A stretch of DNA of 64,000 nt from Anadara kagoshimensis (GCA_021292105.1 CM037869.1:48475577-48539576); one strand, 5' to 3'. Shown: positions 1 to 17,063, counted from the stretch's first letter. Numbers and translations: made by a program. The notes: generated from the letters alone by a model not told the origin.

Positions 1-380
1 GGGTTGAAAGTAAAATTAGATGAGCATGATTTAGAGTTGAGTTGAGTAATGGAGTTTAAGGTCCAAGTCAAGAATACTTCACTGATATTTTAGACTTAGC
101 CAGCTACAGGCAAAGTGCAGAAATTTTGCCTTTGTGTTATGCATGGCGCAGAGCATTCACTACCCACTTGAAGTCTTGAGTCAGACCCGACCGCGGATCG
201 AACCCACGACCTCCCTCATACGAAGCAAGCACTCTAACAACTGAGGTACCGCAGTGGTTTGGTAATGATTTAGACACAAAGTTTATATCCCGGATGAAGT
301 ATTGAAAGGAAATTTGATTAGATATCTTTCCAGTCCTGACATATTAACGGAAACATACACGTTGTGGTGCTTCATTCAGA
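1..380. repeat. Macrosatellite core 1 (left-truncated by the window)
   Basis: Matches the second half of the other cores: the GGGTTGAAAGTAAAATTA segment, the embedded minus-strand SINE (about 35-261), and the segment ending in GTGGTGCTTCATTCAG just before the CA block. It has several single-base indels relative to its sisters. Confidence 0.85.
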
Positions 381-808
381 CACACAACCACACACACACA
401 CTGACACACATACACTCATACATAGAAATTGACACATATAAACGCACACACACCACTGGCACACACACCACAGACCAACTGACACATACACCAACAAACA
501 CACAGCACACAACTACACTGGCACTCACACACGCATCGACACACACATACTGACACACATACATTGACACACACACACACACACACTGACACATACACTG
601 GTTACATGGTACACACACGCATTAATCATACACACAAACACACTGACACACATACACTGGCACAGAAACGCGTTGACACACACACACACTGACACACATA
701 ACTGGTACACACACGAATTGACACCACACTCACAAAACCACACACACACATACACACACATTACTGACACACATACACTCATACATAGAAATTGACATAC
801 TCACATAA

Positions 809-846
<38 letters not shown>

Positions 847-1582
847 TCATACATAGAAATTGACATACTCACATAAACGCACAACACACACACACACACT
901 CATACATAGAAATGACACACTCACATAAACGCACATACACTCTGGTACACACCAGACATAGACGCATTGGCATATACACACATACACAAAACACACACAA
1001 GCACACAACTACACTGGCACACACACGCATTGACATACACGTACTCATCACACAGACACTGGCACACACCACACTGACACACATACACTGGCACACAAAC
1101 GCGTTGACACACACACACACACACACTGACACAAATAAACTGGTACACACACGCATACATACAGATTGATACTCACACTGGCACACGCATACTTACACAC
1201 ACACACACTTACTGACACACACATTGACACGCACACGCACCGAAACACACATAAAACAACACATACTCGCACACACACTGACATACATACACTGGCACAC
1301 AAACGCATTGACGCACACACATACATATACACTGACATACACACATACTCTCGGACACACACTGGCACACACAAACTGACACAGACACTTACACATCCTG
1401 GCACACCCATAAACTTACACATACACACTTACACACAAAAACGGACTGAAACACACACACACACACATACACACACTGACACAAACACTTGCACACACAC
1501 AGAGACATACACACTGGCACATACACACTAATACACACACGCACTGAAACACACACACACTGACACACATACATACACACAC
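381..1582. repeat. CA-rich minisatellite block 1
   Basis: About 1.2 kb of (CA)n broken at intervals by short recurring words such as CTGGCACA, TTGACACA, ACGCGTTGACAC and CATACATAGAAATTGACA. It is a compound minisatellite rather than a pure dinucleotide run. Confidence 0.85.
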
Positions 1583-2359
1583 TAGCACATAGATTATGTA
1601 TTGCAGGTATTTTAATTGCCCAAATGGTGCAAGTGATGGATTAAGAGTGTCTCTTTGATTGACCAATCCGTGACGTCTTTTTCTGGGTCCTTTGTTAAGT
1701 ACCCTTTTCGACGACGTCCGTAACAAGTTTTTATCTCCACTGGATTGGATGTATGACTTGTGTCAGATAGGCAAATCACAGAGCGTGTAATAAAGAGGGA
1801 TGTTTTCGATAACGTCCGTACTGTTTTCTAGATCTGATTTCAATCCCATTTTTTGATCAAGCTCGAAGATTATTTTTGACCTATAGTTTGTCCATAGAAA
1901 ATTGAGTTAACAAAACTTGGGATGTTTACAATAACGTTCGTACAGTTTATGTTGTAAATTTCGATCCTATTTTTTGCTTTAGCTCGGGTTGAAAGTAAAA
2001 TTAGATGAGCAATGATTTAGAGTTGAGTTATGTAATGGAGTTTAAGGTCCAAGTCAAGAATACTTCACTGATATTTAGACTTAGCCAGCTACTGGCAAAG
2101 GTGCAGAAATTTTGCCTTTGTGTTATGCATGGCGCAAGAGCATTCACTACCCACTTTGAAGTCTTGAGTCAGACCCGACCGCGGATCGAACCCACGACCT
2201 CCCTCATACGAAGCAAGCACTCTAACAACTGAGGTACCGCAGTGGTTGTACTGATTTAGACACAAAGTTTATCCGGATGAAGTATTGAAGGAAATTTGAT
2301 TAGATATCTTTCCAGTCCTGACATATTACGGAAACATACACGTTGTGGTGCTTCATTCA
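1583..2359. repeat. Macrosatellite core 2
   Basis: Full core from AGCACATAGATTATGTATTG to GTGCTTCATTCA. It contains two related subsegments, GATGTTTTCGATAACGTCCG and a diverged GATGTTTACAATAACGTTCG, about 120 bp apart. This suggests the core itself arose by an internal duplication. The SINE lies at 2,022-2,250. Confidence 0.85.
2022..2250 (-). mobile_element. tRNA-derived SINE in core 2
   Basis: On the minus strand the head reads CCTCAGTTGTTAGAGTGC (A-box-like) and GGGTTCGATCC (perfect pol III B box). It is followed by a body shared with molluscan SINEs elsewhere in the window (AAATTTCTGCACCTTTGCC, AGCTGGCTAAGTC, ATTACTCAACTCAACTC). Flanked by AATGATTTAGA on the left and a slightly diverged copy on the right, an 11-bp target duplication. 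Equivalent copies lie at about 35-261, 4,068-4,293, 6,711-6,938, 11,360-11,587 and 16,080-16,305. Confidence 0.8.
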
Positions 2360-2781
2360 ACACACAACCACACACAACTGACACACACATACACTCATAC
2401 ATAGAAATTGACACATATAAACGCACCACACACTGGCACACACACACTCACAGACCAACTGACACATACACCAACAAACACACAAGCACACAACTACACT
2501 GGCACTCAACGCATCGACACACCATACATGTGACACACATACACTGACACACCAACACACACACTGACACACATACTGGTACACACACGCATTATCATAC
2601 ACACAAACACACTGACAAAACATACACTGGCACAGAACGCGTTGACACACACACACACTGACACACATAAACTGGTACACACACGAATTGACACACACAC
2701 TCACAAAACCACACACACACACACACATACTGACACACACATACACTCATACATAGAAATTGACATACTCACATAAACGCA

Positions 2782-2823
<42 letters not shown>

Positions 2824-2883
2824 ACACACACACATACTGACACACACATACACTCATACATAGAAATTGACATACTCACATAA

Positions 2884-2928
<45 letters not shown>

Positions 2929-3627
2929 ACACACACCACACCACACTCATACATAGAAATTGACACACTCACATAAACGCACATACACTCTGGTTCACAC
3001 ACAGACATAGACGCATTGGCATATACACACATACACAAACACACACACAAGCACACAACTACACTGGCACACACACGCATTGACACACACGTACTCAACA
3101 CACAGACACTGGCACACACACACACACACTGACACACATACACTGGCACACAAACGCGTTGACACACACACTGACACAAATAAACTGGCACACACACGCA
3201 TACATACAGATTGATACTCACACTGGCACACGCATACTTACACACACACACTTACTGACACACACATTGACACGCACACGCACCGAAACACACATAAAAC
3301 ATACACATACTCGCACACACACTGACATACATACACTGCACACAAACGCATTGACGCACACACATACATATACACTGACATACACACATACTCTCGGACA
3401 CACACTGGCACCACAACTGACACAGACACTTACACATCCTGGCACACCCATAAACTTACACATACACACTTACACACAAAAACGGACTGAAACACACACA
3501 CACACACATACACACACTGACACAAACACACTTGCACACACACAGAGACATACACACTGGCACATACACACTAATACATACACGCACTGAAACACACACA
3601 CACTGGACACACATACATACACACACT
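2360..3627. repeat. CA-rich minisatellite block 2
   Basis: About 1.27 kb, the same word set as block 1, with two pure (CA)n runs near 2,785-2,830 and 2,885-2,930. Confidence 0.85.
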
Positions 3628-4407
3628 AGCACATAGATTATGTATTGCAGGTATTTTAATTGCCCAAATGGTGCAAGTGATGGATTAAGAGTGTCTCTTT
3701 GATTGACCAATCCGTGACGTCCTTTTCTGGGTCCTTTGGTTAAGTACCCCTTTTCGACGACGTCCGTAACAAGTTTTGTAATCTCCACTGGGATTGATGT
3801 ATGACTTGTGTCAGATAGGCAAATCACAGAGCGTGTAATAAAGAGGGATGTTTTCGATAACGTCCGTACTGTTTTCTAGATCTGATTTCAATCCCATTTT
3901 TTGATCAAGCTCGAAGATTATTTTGACCTATAATTTGTCCATAGAAAATTGAGTTAACAAAACTGGGATGTTTTCAATAACGTTCGTACAGTTTATGTTG
4001 TAAATTTCGATCCTATTTTTTGCTTTAGCTCGGGTTGAAAGTAAAATTAAATGAGCAATGATTTAGAGTTGAGTTGAGTAATGGAGTTTAAGATCCAAGT
4101 CAAGAATACTTCACTGATATTTAGACTTAGCCACTACAGGCAAAGGTGCAGAAATTTTGCCTTTGTGTTATGCATGGCGCAAGAGCATTCACTACCCACT
4201 TTGAAGTCTTGAGTCAGACCCGACCGCGGATCGAACCCACGACCTCCCTCATACGAAGCAAGCACTCTAACAACTGAGGTACCGCAGTGTTGGTAATGAT
4301 TTAGACACAAAGTTTATCCCGGATGAAGTATTGAAGGAAATTTGATTAGATATCTTTCCAGTCCTGACATATTAACGGAAACATACACGTTGTGGTGCTT
4401 CATTCAG
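3628..4407. repeat. Macrosatellite core 3 with SINE
   Basis: Full-length core, with the SINE at 4,068-4,293 on the minus strand flanked by AATGATTTAGA on both sides. Confidence 0.85.
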
Positions 4408-5108
4408 ACACACAACCACACACACACACTGACACACACATACACTCATACATAGAAATTGACACATATAAACGCACACACACACTGGCAACACACCACA
4501 CGACCAACTGACACATACACACATACACCAACAAACACACAAGCACACAACTACACTGGCACTCACACGCATCGACACACACATACTGACACCATACACT
4601 GACACACACACACTGACACACATACACTGGTACACACACGCATTATCATACACACAAACACACTGACACACATACACTGGCACACAAACGCGTTGATACA
4701 CACACACACACACTGACACACATAAACTGTACACACACGAATTGACACACACACTCACAAACCACACCACACACACACATCTGACACACACATACACTCA
4801 TACATAGAAATTGACAACTCACATAACGCACACACACACACACACCACACATACACAAACACACACACAAGCACACAACTACACTGCACACACAGGCATT
4901 GACACACACTACACTGGCACATACACACTGACACACATTCAATGGTACACACACGCATTGACATACACACAAACACACTGACACACATACACTGGCACAC
5001 ATAAACTGGTACACACCGAATTGACACACACCTCACAAAACCACACACACACACACACATACTGACACACACATACACTCATACATAGAAATTGACATAC
5101 TCACATAA

Positions 5109-5160
<52 letters not shown>

Positions 5161-6004
5161 ACACACACAACATAAACACACACACTTACACACACATACA
5201 CTCATACATAGTAATTGGCACACTCACATAAACGCACACACACACACACAGATGCATTGGCACATACACACATACACAACACACACACACACACAACCAC
5301 ATACACACACACACACACACACTCATACATAGAAATTGACACACTCACATAACGCACATACACACTGGTACACACACAGACATAGACGCATTGGCATATA
5401 CACACATACACAAACACACACACAAGCACACAACTACACTGGCACACACACGCATTGACACACACGTACTCAACACACAGACACTGGCACACACACACAC
5501 TGACACACATACACTGGCACACAAACGCGTTGACACACACACACACACTGACACAAATAAACTGGTACACACACGCATACATACAGATCGATACTCACAC
5601 TGGCACACGCATACTTACACACACACACTTACTGACACACACATTGACACGCACACGCACCGAACACACATAAAACATACACATACTCGCAACACACTGA
5701 CATACATACACTGGCACACAAACGCATTGACGCACACACATACATATACACTGACATACACACATACTACTCGGACACACACTGGCACACACAAACTGAC
5801 ACAGACACTTACACATCCTGGCACACCCATAAACTTACACATACACACTTACACAAAAAAACGGACTGAAACACACACACACACACATACACACACTGAC
5901 ACAAACACACTTGCACACACACAGAGACATACACACTGGCACATACACACTAATACACACACGCACTGAAACACACACACACTGACACACATACATACAC
6001 ACAC
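4408..6004. repeat. CA-rich minisatellite block 3
   Basis: About 1.6 kb of compound CA minisatellite. A pure (CA)n run lies near 5,113-5,157. The right-hand ~650 bp closely resemble the right ends of blocks 1, 2, 4, 5 and 6, so each block has a conserved right end and a variable left and middle. Confidence 0.85.
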
Positions 6005-7050
6005 TAGCACATAGATTATGTATTGCAGGTATTTTAATTGCCCAAATGGTGCAAGTGATGGATTAAGAGTGTCTCTTTGATTGACCAATCCGTGACGTCC
6101 TTTTCTGGGTCCTTTGGTTAAGTACCCCTTTTCGACGACGTCCGTAACAAGTTTTGTAATCTCCACTGGGATTGGATGTATGACTTGTGTCAGATAGGCA
6201 AATCACAGAGCGTGTAATAAAGAGGGATGTTTTCGATAACGTCCGTACTGTTTTCTAGATCTGATTTCAATCCCATTTTTTGATCAAGCTCGAAGATTAT
6301 TTTTGACCTATAATTTGTCCATAAGCGCGCAACACCACAGCAACCTCGCCTGATAGCAATCGTTCCGGTCCAATGGCAAAAGAAGGGGAGGAGAACAATA
6401 CAATCGGTTTTAATAGACAACAAATCCTACACAATTTTCAACCAAATTTTGAACCTTGGCATCGCCTTCAAATAACATGGGCAGTCGTTCACGAACTAGC
6501 AGATGTTAACTTATTTACCAATTTCAGTATCTAATGTTAATAAATAAAATTAATAAATAAATTGTGAATTTGACAATTTTCCATAGAAAATTGAGTTAAC
6601 AAAACTTGGGATGTTTTCAATAACGTTCGTACAGTTTATGTTGTAAATTTCGATGCTATTTTTTGCTTTAGCTCGGGTTGAAAGTAAAATTAAATGAGCA
6701 ATGATTTAGAGTTGAGTTGAGTAATGGAGTTTAAGGTCCAAGTCAAGAATACTTCACTGATATTTAGACTTAGCCAGCTACAGGCAAAGGTGCAGAAATT
6801 TTGCCTTTGTGTTATGCATGGCGCAAGAGCATTCACTACCAACTTTGAAGTCTTGAGTCAGACCGACCGCGGATCGAACCCACGACCTCCCTCATACGAA
6901 GCAAGCACTCTAACAACTGAGGTACCGCAGTGGTTGGTAATGATTTAGACACAAAGTTTATCCCGGATGAAGTATTGAAGGAAATTTGATTAGATATCTT
7001 TCCAGTCCTGACATATTAACGGAAACATACACGTTGTGGTGCTTCATTCA
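6005..7050. repeat. Macrosatellite core 4, carrying an insertion
   Basis: Same core as the others but longer because of a 256-bp insertion at 6,324-6,579. The SINE lies at 6,711-6,938. Confidence 0.85.
6324..6579. mobile_element. 256-bp insertion in core 4 with 6-bp target duplication
   Basis: All other cores read TTTGTCCATAGAAAATTG here. In this core TCCATA is duplicated at 6,318-6,323 and 6,580-6,585, on either side of extra DNA. The insert starts AGCGCGCAACACC and ends in an AT-rich stretch with AATAAATAAAATTAATAAAT followed by GTGAATTTGACAATTT. No terminal inverted repeats are visible, so a truncated retroposon tail is more likely than a MITE. Family not recognised. Confidence 0.7.
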
Positions 7051-7734
7051 GACACACAACCACACACACACACTGACACACACATACACTCATACATAGA
7101 AATTGACACATATAAACGCACACACCACTGGCACACACACACACAGACCAACTGACACATACACACATACACCAACAAACACAAAGCACACAACTACACT
7201 GGCACTCACACGCATCGACCACACATACTGACACACATACACTGACACACACACACTGACACACATACACTGGTACACACACGCATTATCATACACACAA
7301 ACACACTGACACACATACACTGGCACACAAACGCGTTGACACACACACACACTGACACACATAAACTGGTACACACACGAATTGACACACACACTCAAAA
7401 AACCACACACACACACACACACACATACTGACACACACACACACACACACATACACACACACATACACAAACACACACACAAGCACACAACTACACTGGC
7501 ACACACAGGCATTGACAACCACATACTGACACACATACACCGGCACATACACACTTACACACATTCACTGGTACACACACGCATTGACATACACACAAAC
7601 ACACTGACACACATACACTGGCACACATAAACAGGTACACACACGAATTGACACACGCACTCACAAAGCCACACACACACACACATACTGACACACACAT
7701 ACAATCATACATAGAAATTGACATACTCACATAA

Positions 7735-7779
<45 letters not shown>

Positions 7780-8469
7780 AGCACACAACTACACTGGCAC
7801 ACACATACTGACACTCATACACTGGCACACATAAACTGGTACACACACGAATTGACACACACACTCACAAAACCACACACACACACACACACACACCACA
7901 CACATACTGACACACACATACACTCATACATAGAAATTGACATACTCACATAAACGCACACACACACACACACACACCACACACACACACATACACAAAC
8001 ACACACACAAGCACACAACTACACTGGCACACACAGGCATTGACACACACATACTGACACACATACACTGGCACATACACACTGACACACATTCACTGGT
8101 ACACACACGCATTGACATACACACAAACACACTGACACACATACACTGGCATACAAACGCGTTGACAAACAAATACACTGGCACACAAACACACGCATTG
8201 GCACATACAAACATACACACACACACACACCACACACACACATACACAAACACACACACAAGCACACAACTACACTGGCACACACAGGCATTGACACACA
8301 CATACTGACACACATACACTGGCACATACACACTGACACACATTCACTGGTACACACACGCATTGACATACACACAAACACACTGACACACATACACTGG
8401 CATACAAACGCGTTGACAAACAAATACACTGGCACACACACACACAAACACACGCATTGGCACATACAA

Positions 8470-8509
<40 letters not shown>

Positions 8510-8682
8510 GCACACAACTACACTGGCACACACAGGCATTGACACACACATACACTGGCACATACACACTGACACACATTCACTGGTACACACGCATTGA
8601 CATACACACAAACACACTGACACACATACACTGGCACACATAAACTGGTACACACACGAATTGACACACACACTCACAAAAC

Positions 8683-8713
<31 letters not shown>

Positions 8714-8755
8714 TGACACACACATACACTCATACATAGAAATTGACATACTCAC

Positions 8756-8812
<57 letters not shown>

Positions 8813-9834
8813 CCACACACAACCACACTCAACCACACACAGAAACATAAACACACACACACTTACACACACATACACTCATACATAGTAATTGGCACAC
8901 TCACATAAACGCACACACACACACACAGATGCATTAGCACATACACACATACACAAACACACACACAAACAACCACATACACACACACACACACACTCAT
9001 ACATAGAAATTGACACACTCACATAAACGCACATACACACTGGTACCCACACAGACATAGACGCATTGGCATATACACACATACACAAACACACACACAA
9101 GCACACAACTACACTGGCACACACACGCATTGACACACACGTACTCAACACACAGACACTGGCACACACACACACTGACACACATACACTGGCACACAAA
9201 CGCGTTGACACACACACACACTGACACAAATAAACTGGTACACACACGCATACATACAGATTGATACTCACACTGGCACACGCATACTTACACACACACA
9301 CTTACTGACACACACATTGACACGCACACGCACCGAAACACACATAAAACATACACATACTCGCACACACACTGACATACATACACTGGCACACAAACGC
9401 ATTGACGCACACACAAACACACAAGCACACAACTACACTGGCACTCACACGCATCGACACACACATACTGACACACATACACTGACACACACAAACACAC
9501 TGACACACATACACACATACACCAACAAACACACAAGCACACAACTACACTGGCACTCACACGCATCGACACACACATACTGACACACATACACTGACAC
9601 ACACACACACTGACACACATACACTGGTACACACACGCATTATCATACACACAAACACACTGACACACATACACTGGCACACAAACGCGTTGACACACAC
9701 ACACACTGACACACATAAACTGGTACACACACGAATTGACACACACACTCACAAAACCACACACACACACACACACACACATACTGACACACACATACAC
9801 TCATACATAGAAATTGACATACTCACATAAACGA

Positions 9835-9866
<32 letters not shown>

Positions 9867-10047
9867 AAACACACACACAAGCACACAACTACACTGGCAC
9901 ACACAGGCATTGACACACACATACTGACACACATACACCGGCACATACACACTGACACACATTCACTGGTACACACACGCATTGACATACACACAAACAC
10001 ACTGACACACATACACTGGCACACATAAACTGGTACACACACGAATT

Positions 10048-10080
<33 letters not shown>

Positions 10081-10914
10081 CCACACACAGAAACATAAAC
10101 ACACACACACTTACACACACATACACTCATACATAGTAATTGTCACACTCACATAAATGCACACACACACACACAGATGCATTGGCACATACACACATAC
10201 ACAAACACACACACACACAACCACATACACACACACACACACACACACACTCATACATAGAAATTGACATACTCACATAAACGCACATACACACTGGTAC
10301 ACACACAGACATAGACGCATTGGCATATACACACATACACAAACACACACACAAGCACACAACTACACTGGCACACACACGCATTGACACACACGTACTC
10401 AACACACAGACACTGGCACACACACACACTGACACACATACACTGGCACACAAACGCGTTGACACACACACACACACTGACACAAATAAACTGGTACACA
10501 CACGCATACATATAGATCGATACTCACACTGGCACACGCATACTTTCACACACACACTTACTGACACACACATTGACACGCACACGCACCGAAACACACA
10601 TAAAACATACACATACTCGCACACACACTGACATACATACACTGGCACACAAACGCATTGACGCACACACATACATATACACTGACATACACACATACTC
10701 TCGGACACACACTGGCACACACAAACTGACACAGACACTTACACATCCTGGCACACCCATAAACTTACACATACACACTTACACACAAAAACGGACTGAA
10801 ACACACACACACATACACACACTGACACAAACACACTTGCACACACACAGAGACATACACACTGGCACATACACACTAATACACACACGCACTGACACAC
10901 ATACATACACACAC
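7051..10914. repeat. CA-rich minisatellite block 4 (expanded)
   Basis: About 3.9 kb. It holds repeated sub-blocks of a few hundred bases, each opening with CATACATAGAAATTGACA and passing through ACGCATTGACATACACAC and ACGCGTTGACA words. This shows expansion by duplication of larger sub-blocks, not only by slippage. Pure (CA)n runs include 8,759-8,811. Confidence 0.85.
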
Positions 10915-11700
10915 TAGCACATAGATTATGTATTGCAGGTATTTTAATTGCCCAAATGGTGCAAGTGATGGATTAAGAGTGTCTCTTTGATTGACCAATC
11001 CGTGACGTCCTTTTCTGGGTCCTTTGGTTAAGTACCCCTTTTCGACGACGTCCGTAACAAGTTTTGTAATCTCCACTGGGATTGGATGTATGACTTGTGT
11101 CAGATAGGCAAATCACAGAGCGTGTAATAAAGAGGGATGTTTTCGATAACGTCCGTACTGTTTTCTAGATCTGATTTCAATCTCATTTTTTGATCAAGCT
11201 CGAAGATTATTTTTGACCTATAATTTGTCCATAGAAAATTGAGTTAACAAAACTTGGGATGTTTTCAATAACGTTCGTACAGTTTATGTTGTAAATTTCG
11301 ATCCTATTTTTTGCTTTAGCTCGGGTTGAAAGTAAAATTAAATGAGCAATGATTTAGAGTTGAGTTGAGTAATGGAGTTTAAGATCCAAGTCAAGAATAC
11401 TTCACTGATATTTAGACTTAGCCAGCTACTGGCAAAGGTGCAGCAATTTTGCCTTTGTGTTATGCATGGCGCAAGAGCATTCACTACCCACTTTGAAGTC
11501 TTGAGTCAGACCCGACCGCGGATCGAACCCACGACCTCCCTCATACGAAGCAAGCACTCTAACAACTGAGGTACCGCAGTGGTTGGTAATGATTTAGACA
11601 CAAAGTTTATCCCGGATGAAGTATTGAAGGAAATTTGATTAGATATCTTTCCAGTCCTGACATATTAACGGAAACATACACGTTGTGGTGCTTCATTCAG
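10915..11700. repeat. Macrosatellite core 5 with SINE
   Basis: Full-length core, SINE at 11,360-11,587 on the minus strand, AATGATTTAGA duplicated on both sides (11,349 and 11,588). Confidence 0.85.
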
Positions 11701-12520
11701 ACACACAACCACACACACACACTGACACACACATACACTCATACATAGAAATTGACACATATAAACGCACACACACACTGGCACACACACACACAGACCA
11801 ACTGACACATACACACATACACCAACAAACACACAAGCACACAACTACACTGGCACTCACACGCATCGACACACACATACTGACACACATACACTGACAC
11901 ACACACACACACTGACACACATACACTGGTACACACACGCATTATCATACACACAAACACACTGACACACATACACTGGCACACAAACGCGTTGACACAC
12001 ACACACACTGACACACATAAACTGGTACACACACGAATTGACACACACACTCAAAAAACCACACACACACACACACACATACTGACACACACACACACAC
12101 ACACACACATACACACACACATACACAAACACACACACAAGCACACAACTACACTGGCACACACAGGCATTGACAACCACATACTGACACACATACACCG
12201 GCACATACACACTTACACACATTCACTGGTACACACACGCATTGACATACACACAAACACACTGACACACATACACTGGCACACATAAACAGGTACACAC
12301 ACGAATTGACACACGCACTCACAAAGCCACACACACACACACATACTGACACACACATACACTCATACATAGAAATTGACATACTCACATAACGCACACA
12401 CACACCACACCACACACAACAAACACAACACACAAGCACACAACTACACTGGCACACACATACTGACACTCTACCACTGCACACATAAACTGGTACACAC
12501 ACGAATTGACACACACTCAC

Positions 12521-12557
<37 letters not shown>

Positions 12558-13133
12558 TGACCACCATACACTCATACATAGAAATTGACATACTCACATA
12601 AACGCACACACACACACACACACACACACATACAAACACACACAAAAACAACACAAGCACACAACTACACTGGCACACACAGCATTGACACACATACTGA
12701 CACACATACACTGGCACATACACACTGACACACATTCACTGGTACACACACGCATTGACAGATACACACAAACACACTGACACACATACACTGGCATACA
12801 AACGCGTTGACAAACAAATACACTGGCACACACACACACAAACACACGCATTGGCACATACAAACATACACACACACACACACCACACACACACAAACAC
12901 ACAACACATACACAAACACACACACAAGCACACAATACACTGGCACACACAGGCATTGACACACACATACTGACACACATACACTGGCACATACACACTG
13001 ACACACATTCACTGGTACCACACGCATTGACATACACAACAAACACACTGACACACATACACTGGCATACAAACGCGTTGACAAACAAATACACTGGCCA
13101 CACACACACAAACACACGCATTGGCACATACAA

Positions 13134-13179
<46 letters not shown>

Positions 13180-13499
13180 CACACACAAGCACACAACTAC
13201 ACTGGCACACACAGGCATTGACACACACATACACTGGCACATACACACTGACAACACATTCACTGGTACACACACGCATTGACATACACCCACAACACAC
13301 TGACACACATACACTGGCACACATAAACTGGTACACACACGAATTGACACACACACTCACAAAACCACACACACACACACACACACATACTGACACACAC
13401 ATACACTCATACATAGAAATTGACATACTCACATAAAACGCACACACACACACACACACCACACACACACACACACACACACCACACCACACACACACA

Positions 13500-13530
<31 letters not shown>

Positions 13531-15638
13531 CACAACCACAACCACACACAACCACTCAACCACACACAGAAACATAAACACACACACACTAACACACATA
13601 CACTCAACATAGTAATTGGCACACTCACATAAACGCACACACACACACACGATGCATTAGCACATACACACATACACAAACACACACACATACAACCACA
13701 TACACACACACACACACACCCTCATACATAGAAATTGACACACTCACATAAACGCACATACACACTGGTACCCACCAGACATAGACGCATTGGCATATAC
13801 ACACATACACAACACACACACAAGCACACAACTACACTGGCACACACACGCATTGACACACACGTACTCAACACACAGACACTGCACACACACACACTGA
13901 CACACATACACTGGCACACAAACGCGTTGACACACACACACACTGACACAAATAAACGGTACACACACGCATACATACAGATTGATACTCACACTGGCAC
14001 ACGCATACTTACACACACACACTTACTGACACACACATTGACACGCACACGCACCGAAACACACATAAAACATACAACATACTCGCACACACACTGACAT
14101 ACATACACTGGCACACAAACGCATTGACGCACACACAAACACACAAGCACACAACTACACTGGCACTCACACGCATCGACACACACATACTGACACACAT
14201 ACACTGACACACACAAACACACTGACACACATACACACATACACCAACAAACACACAAGCACACAACTACACTGGCACTCACACGCATCGACACACACAT
14301 ACTGACACACATACACTGACACACACACACACACTGACACACATACACTGGTACACACACGCATTATCATACACACAAACACACTGACACACATACACTG
14401 GCACACAAACGCGTTGACACACACACACACTGACACACATAAACTGGTACACACACGAATTGACACACACACTCACAAAACCACACACACACACACACAC
14501 ACACATACTGACACACACATACACTCATACATAGAAATTGACATACTCACATAAACGAACCACACACACACACACACACACACATACACAAACACACACA
14601 CAAGCACACAACTACACTGGCACACACAGGCATTGACACACACATACTGACCACATACACCGGCACATACACACTGACACACATTCACTGTACACACACG
14701 CATTGACATACACACAAACACACTGACACACATACACTGGCACACAACATAAACTGGTACACACACGAATTGACACACACACACACACACACACAACCAC
14801 ACACAGAAACATAAACACACACACACACACACACACATACACTCATACATAGTAATTGTCACACTCACATAAATGCACACACACACACAGATGCATTGGC
14901 ACATACACACATACACAACACACACACACAACCACATATACACACACACACACACACACTCATACATAGAAATTGACACACTCACATAAACGCACATACA
15001 CACTGGTACACACACAGACATAGACCATTGGCATATACACACATACACAAACACACACACAAGCACACAACTACACTGGCACACACACGCATTGACACAC
15101 GTACTCAACACACAGACACTGGCACACACACACACTGACACACATACACTGGCACACAAACGCGTTGACACACACACACACACTGACACAAATAAACTGG
15201 TACACACACGCATACATACAGATCGATACTCACACTGGCACACGCATACTTACACACACACACTTACTGACACAGACATTGACACGCACACGCACCGAAA
15301 CACACATAAAACATACACATACTCGCACACACACTGACATACATACACTGGCACACAAACGCATTGACGCACACACATACATATACACTGACATACACAC
15401 ATACTCTCGGACACACACTGGCACACACAAACTGACACAGACACTTACACATCCTGGCACACCCATAAACTTACACATACACACTTACACACAAAAACGG
15501 ACTGAAACACACACACACATACACACACTGACACAAACACACTTGCACACACACAGAGACATACACACTGGCACATACACACTAATACACACACGCACTG
15601 AAGCACACACACACTGACACACATACATACACACACTA
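11701..15638. repeat. CA-rich minisatellite block 5 (expanded)
   Basis: About 3.9 kb. It is colinear over long stretches with block 4, so blocks 4 and 5 and their cores look like a recent duplication of a ~4.7-4.9 kb unit. Confidence 0.85.
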
Positions 15639-16419
15639 GCACATAGATTATGTATTGCAGGTATTTTAATTGCCCAAATGGTGCAAGTGATGGATTAAGA
15701 GTGTCTCTTTGATTGACCAATCCGTGACGTCCTTTTCTGGGTCCTTTGGTTAAGTACCCCTTTTCGACGACGTCCGTAACAAGTTTTGTAATCTCCACTG
15801 GGATTGGATGTATGACTTGTGTCAGATAGGCAAATCACAGAGCGTGTAATAAAGAGGGATGTTTTCGATAACGTCCGTACTGTTTTCTAGATCTGATTTC
15901 AATCTCATTTTTTGATCAAGCTCGAAGATTATTTTTGACCTATAATTTGTCCATAGAAAATTGAGTTAACAAAACTTGGGATGTTTTCAATAACGTTCGT
16001 ACAGTTTATGTTGTAAATTTCGATCCTATTTTTTGCTTTAGCTCGGTTGAAAGTAAAATTAAATGAGCAATGATTTAGAGTTGAGTTGAGTAATGGAGTT
16101 TAAGATCCAAGTCAAGAATACTTCACTGATATTTAGACTTAGCCAGCTACAGGCAAAGGTGCAGAAATTTGCCTTTGTGTTATGCATGGCGCAAGAGCAT
16201 TCACTACCCACTTTGAAGTCTTGAGTCAGACCCGACGCGGATCGAACCCACGACCTCCCTCATACGAAGCAAGCACTCTAACAACTGAGTACCGCAGTGG
16301 TTGGTAATGATTTAGACACAAAGTTTATCCCGGATGAAGTATTGAAAGAAATTTGATTAGATATCTTTCCAGTCCTGACATATTAACGGAAACATACACG
16401 TTGTGGTGCTTCATTCAGA
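15639..16419. repeat. Macrosatellite core 6 with SINE
   Basis: Full-length core, SINE at 16,080-16,305 on the minus strand, target duplication at 16,069 and 16,306. Confidence 0.85.
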
Positions 16420-16797
16420 CACACAACCACACACACACACTGACACACACATACACTCATACATAGAAATTGACACATATAAACGCACACACACACTGGC
16501 ACACACACCACACAGACCAAACTGACACATACACACATACACCAACAAACACACAAGCACACAACTACACTGGCACTCACACGCATCGACACACATACTG
16601 ACACACATACACTGACACACACACACACACACACTGACACACATACACTGGTACACACACGCATTATCATACACACACACACTGACACACATACACTGGC
16701 ACACAAACGCGTTGACACACACACACACTGACACACATAAACTGGTACACACACGAATTGACACACACACTCACAAAACCACACACACACACATACT

Positions 16798-16842
<45 letters not shown>

Positions 16843-17063
16843 ACACACATACACAAACACACACACAAGCACACAACTACACTGGCACACACAGGCATTG
16901 ACAACCACATACTGACACACATGCACCGGCACATACACACTTACACACATCCACTGGTACACACACGAATTGACACACACACTCACAAAGCCACACACAC
17001 ACACACACATACTGACACACACATACACTCATACATAGAAATTGACATACTCACATAACGCAC

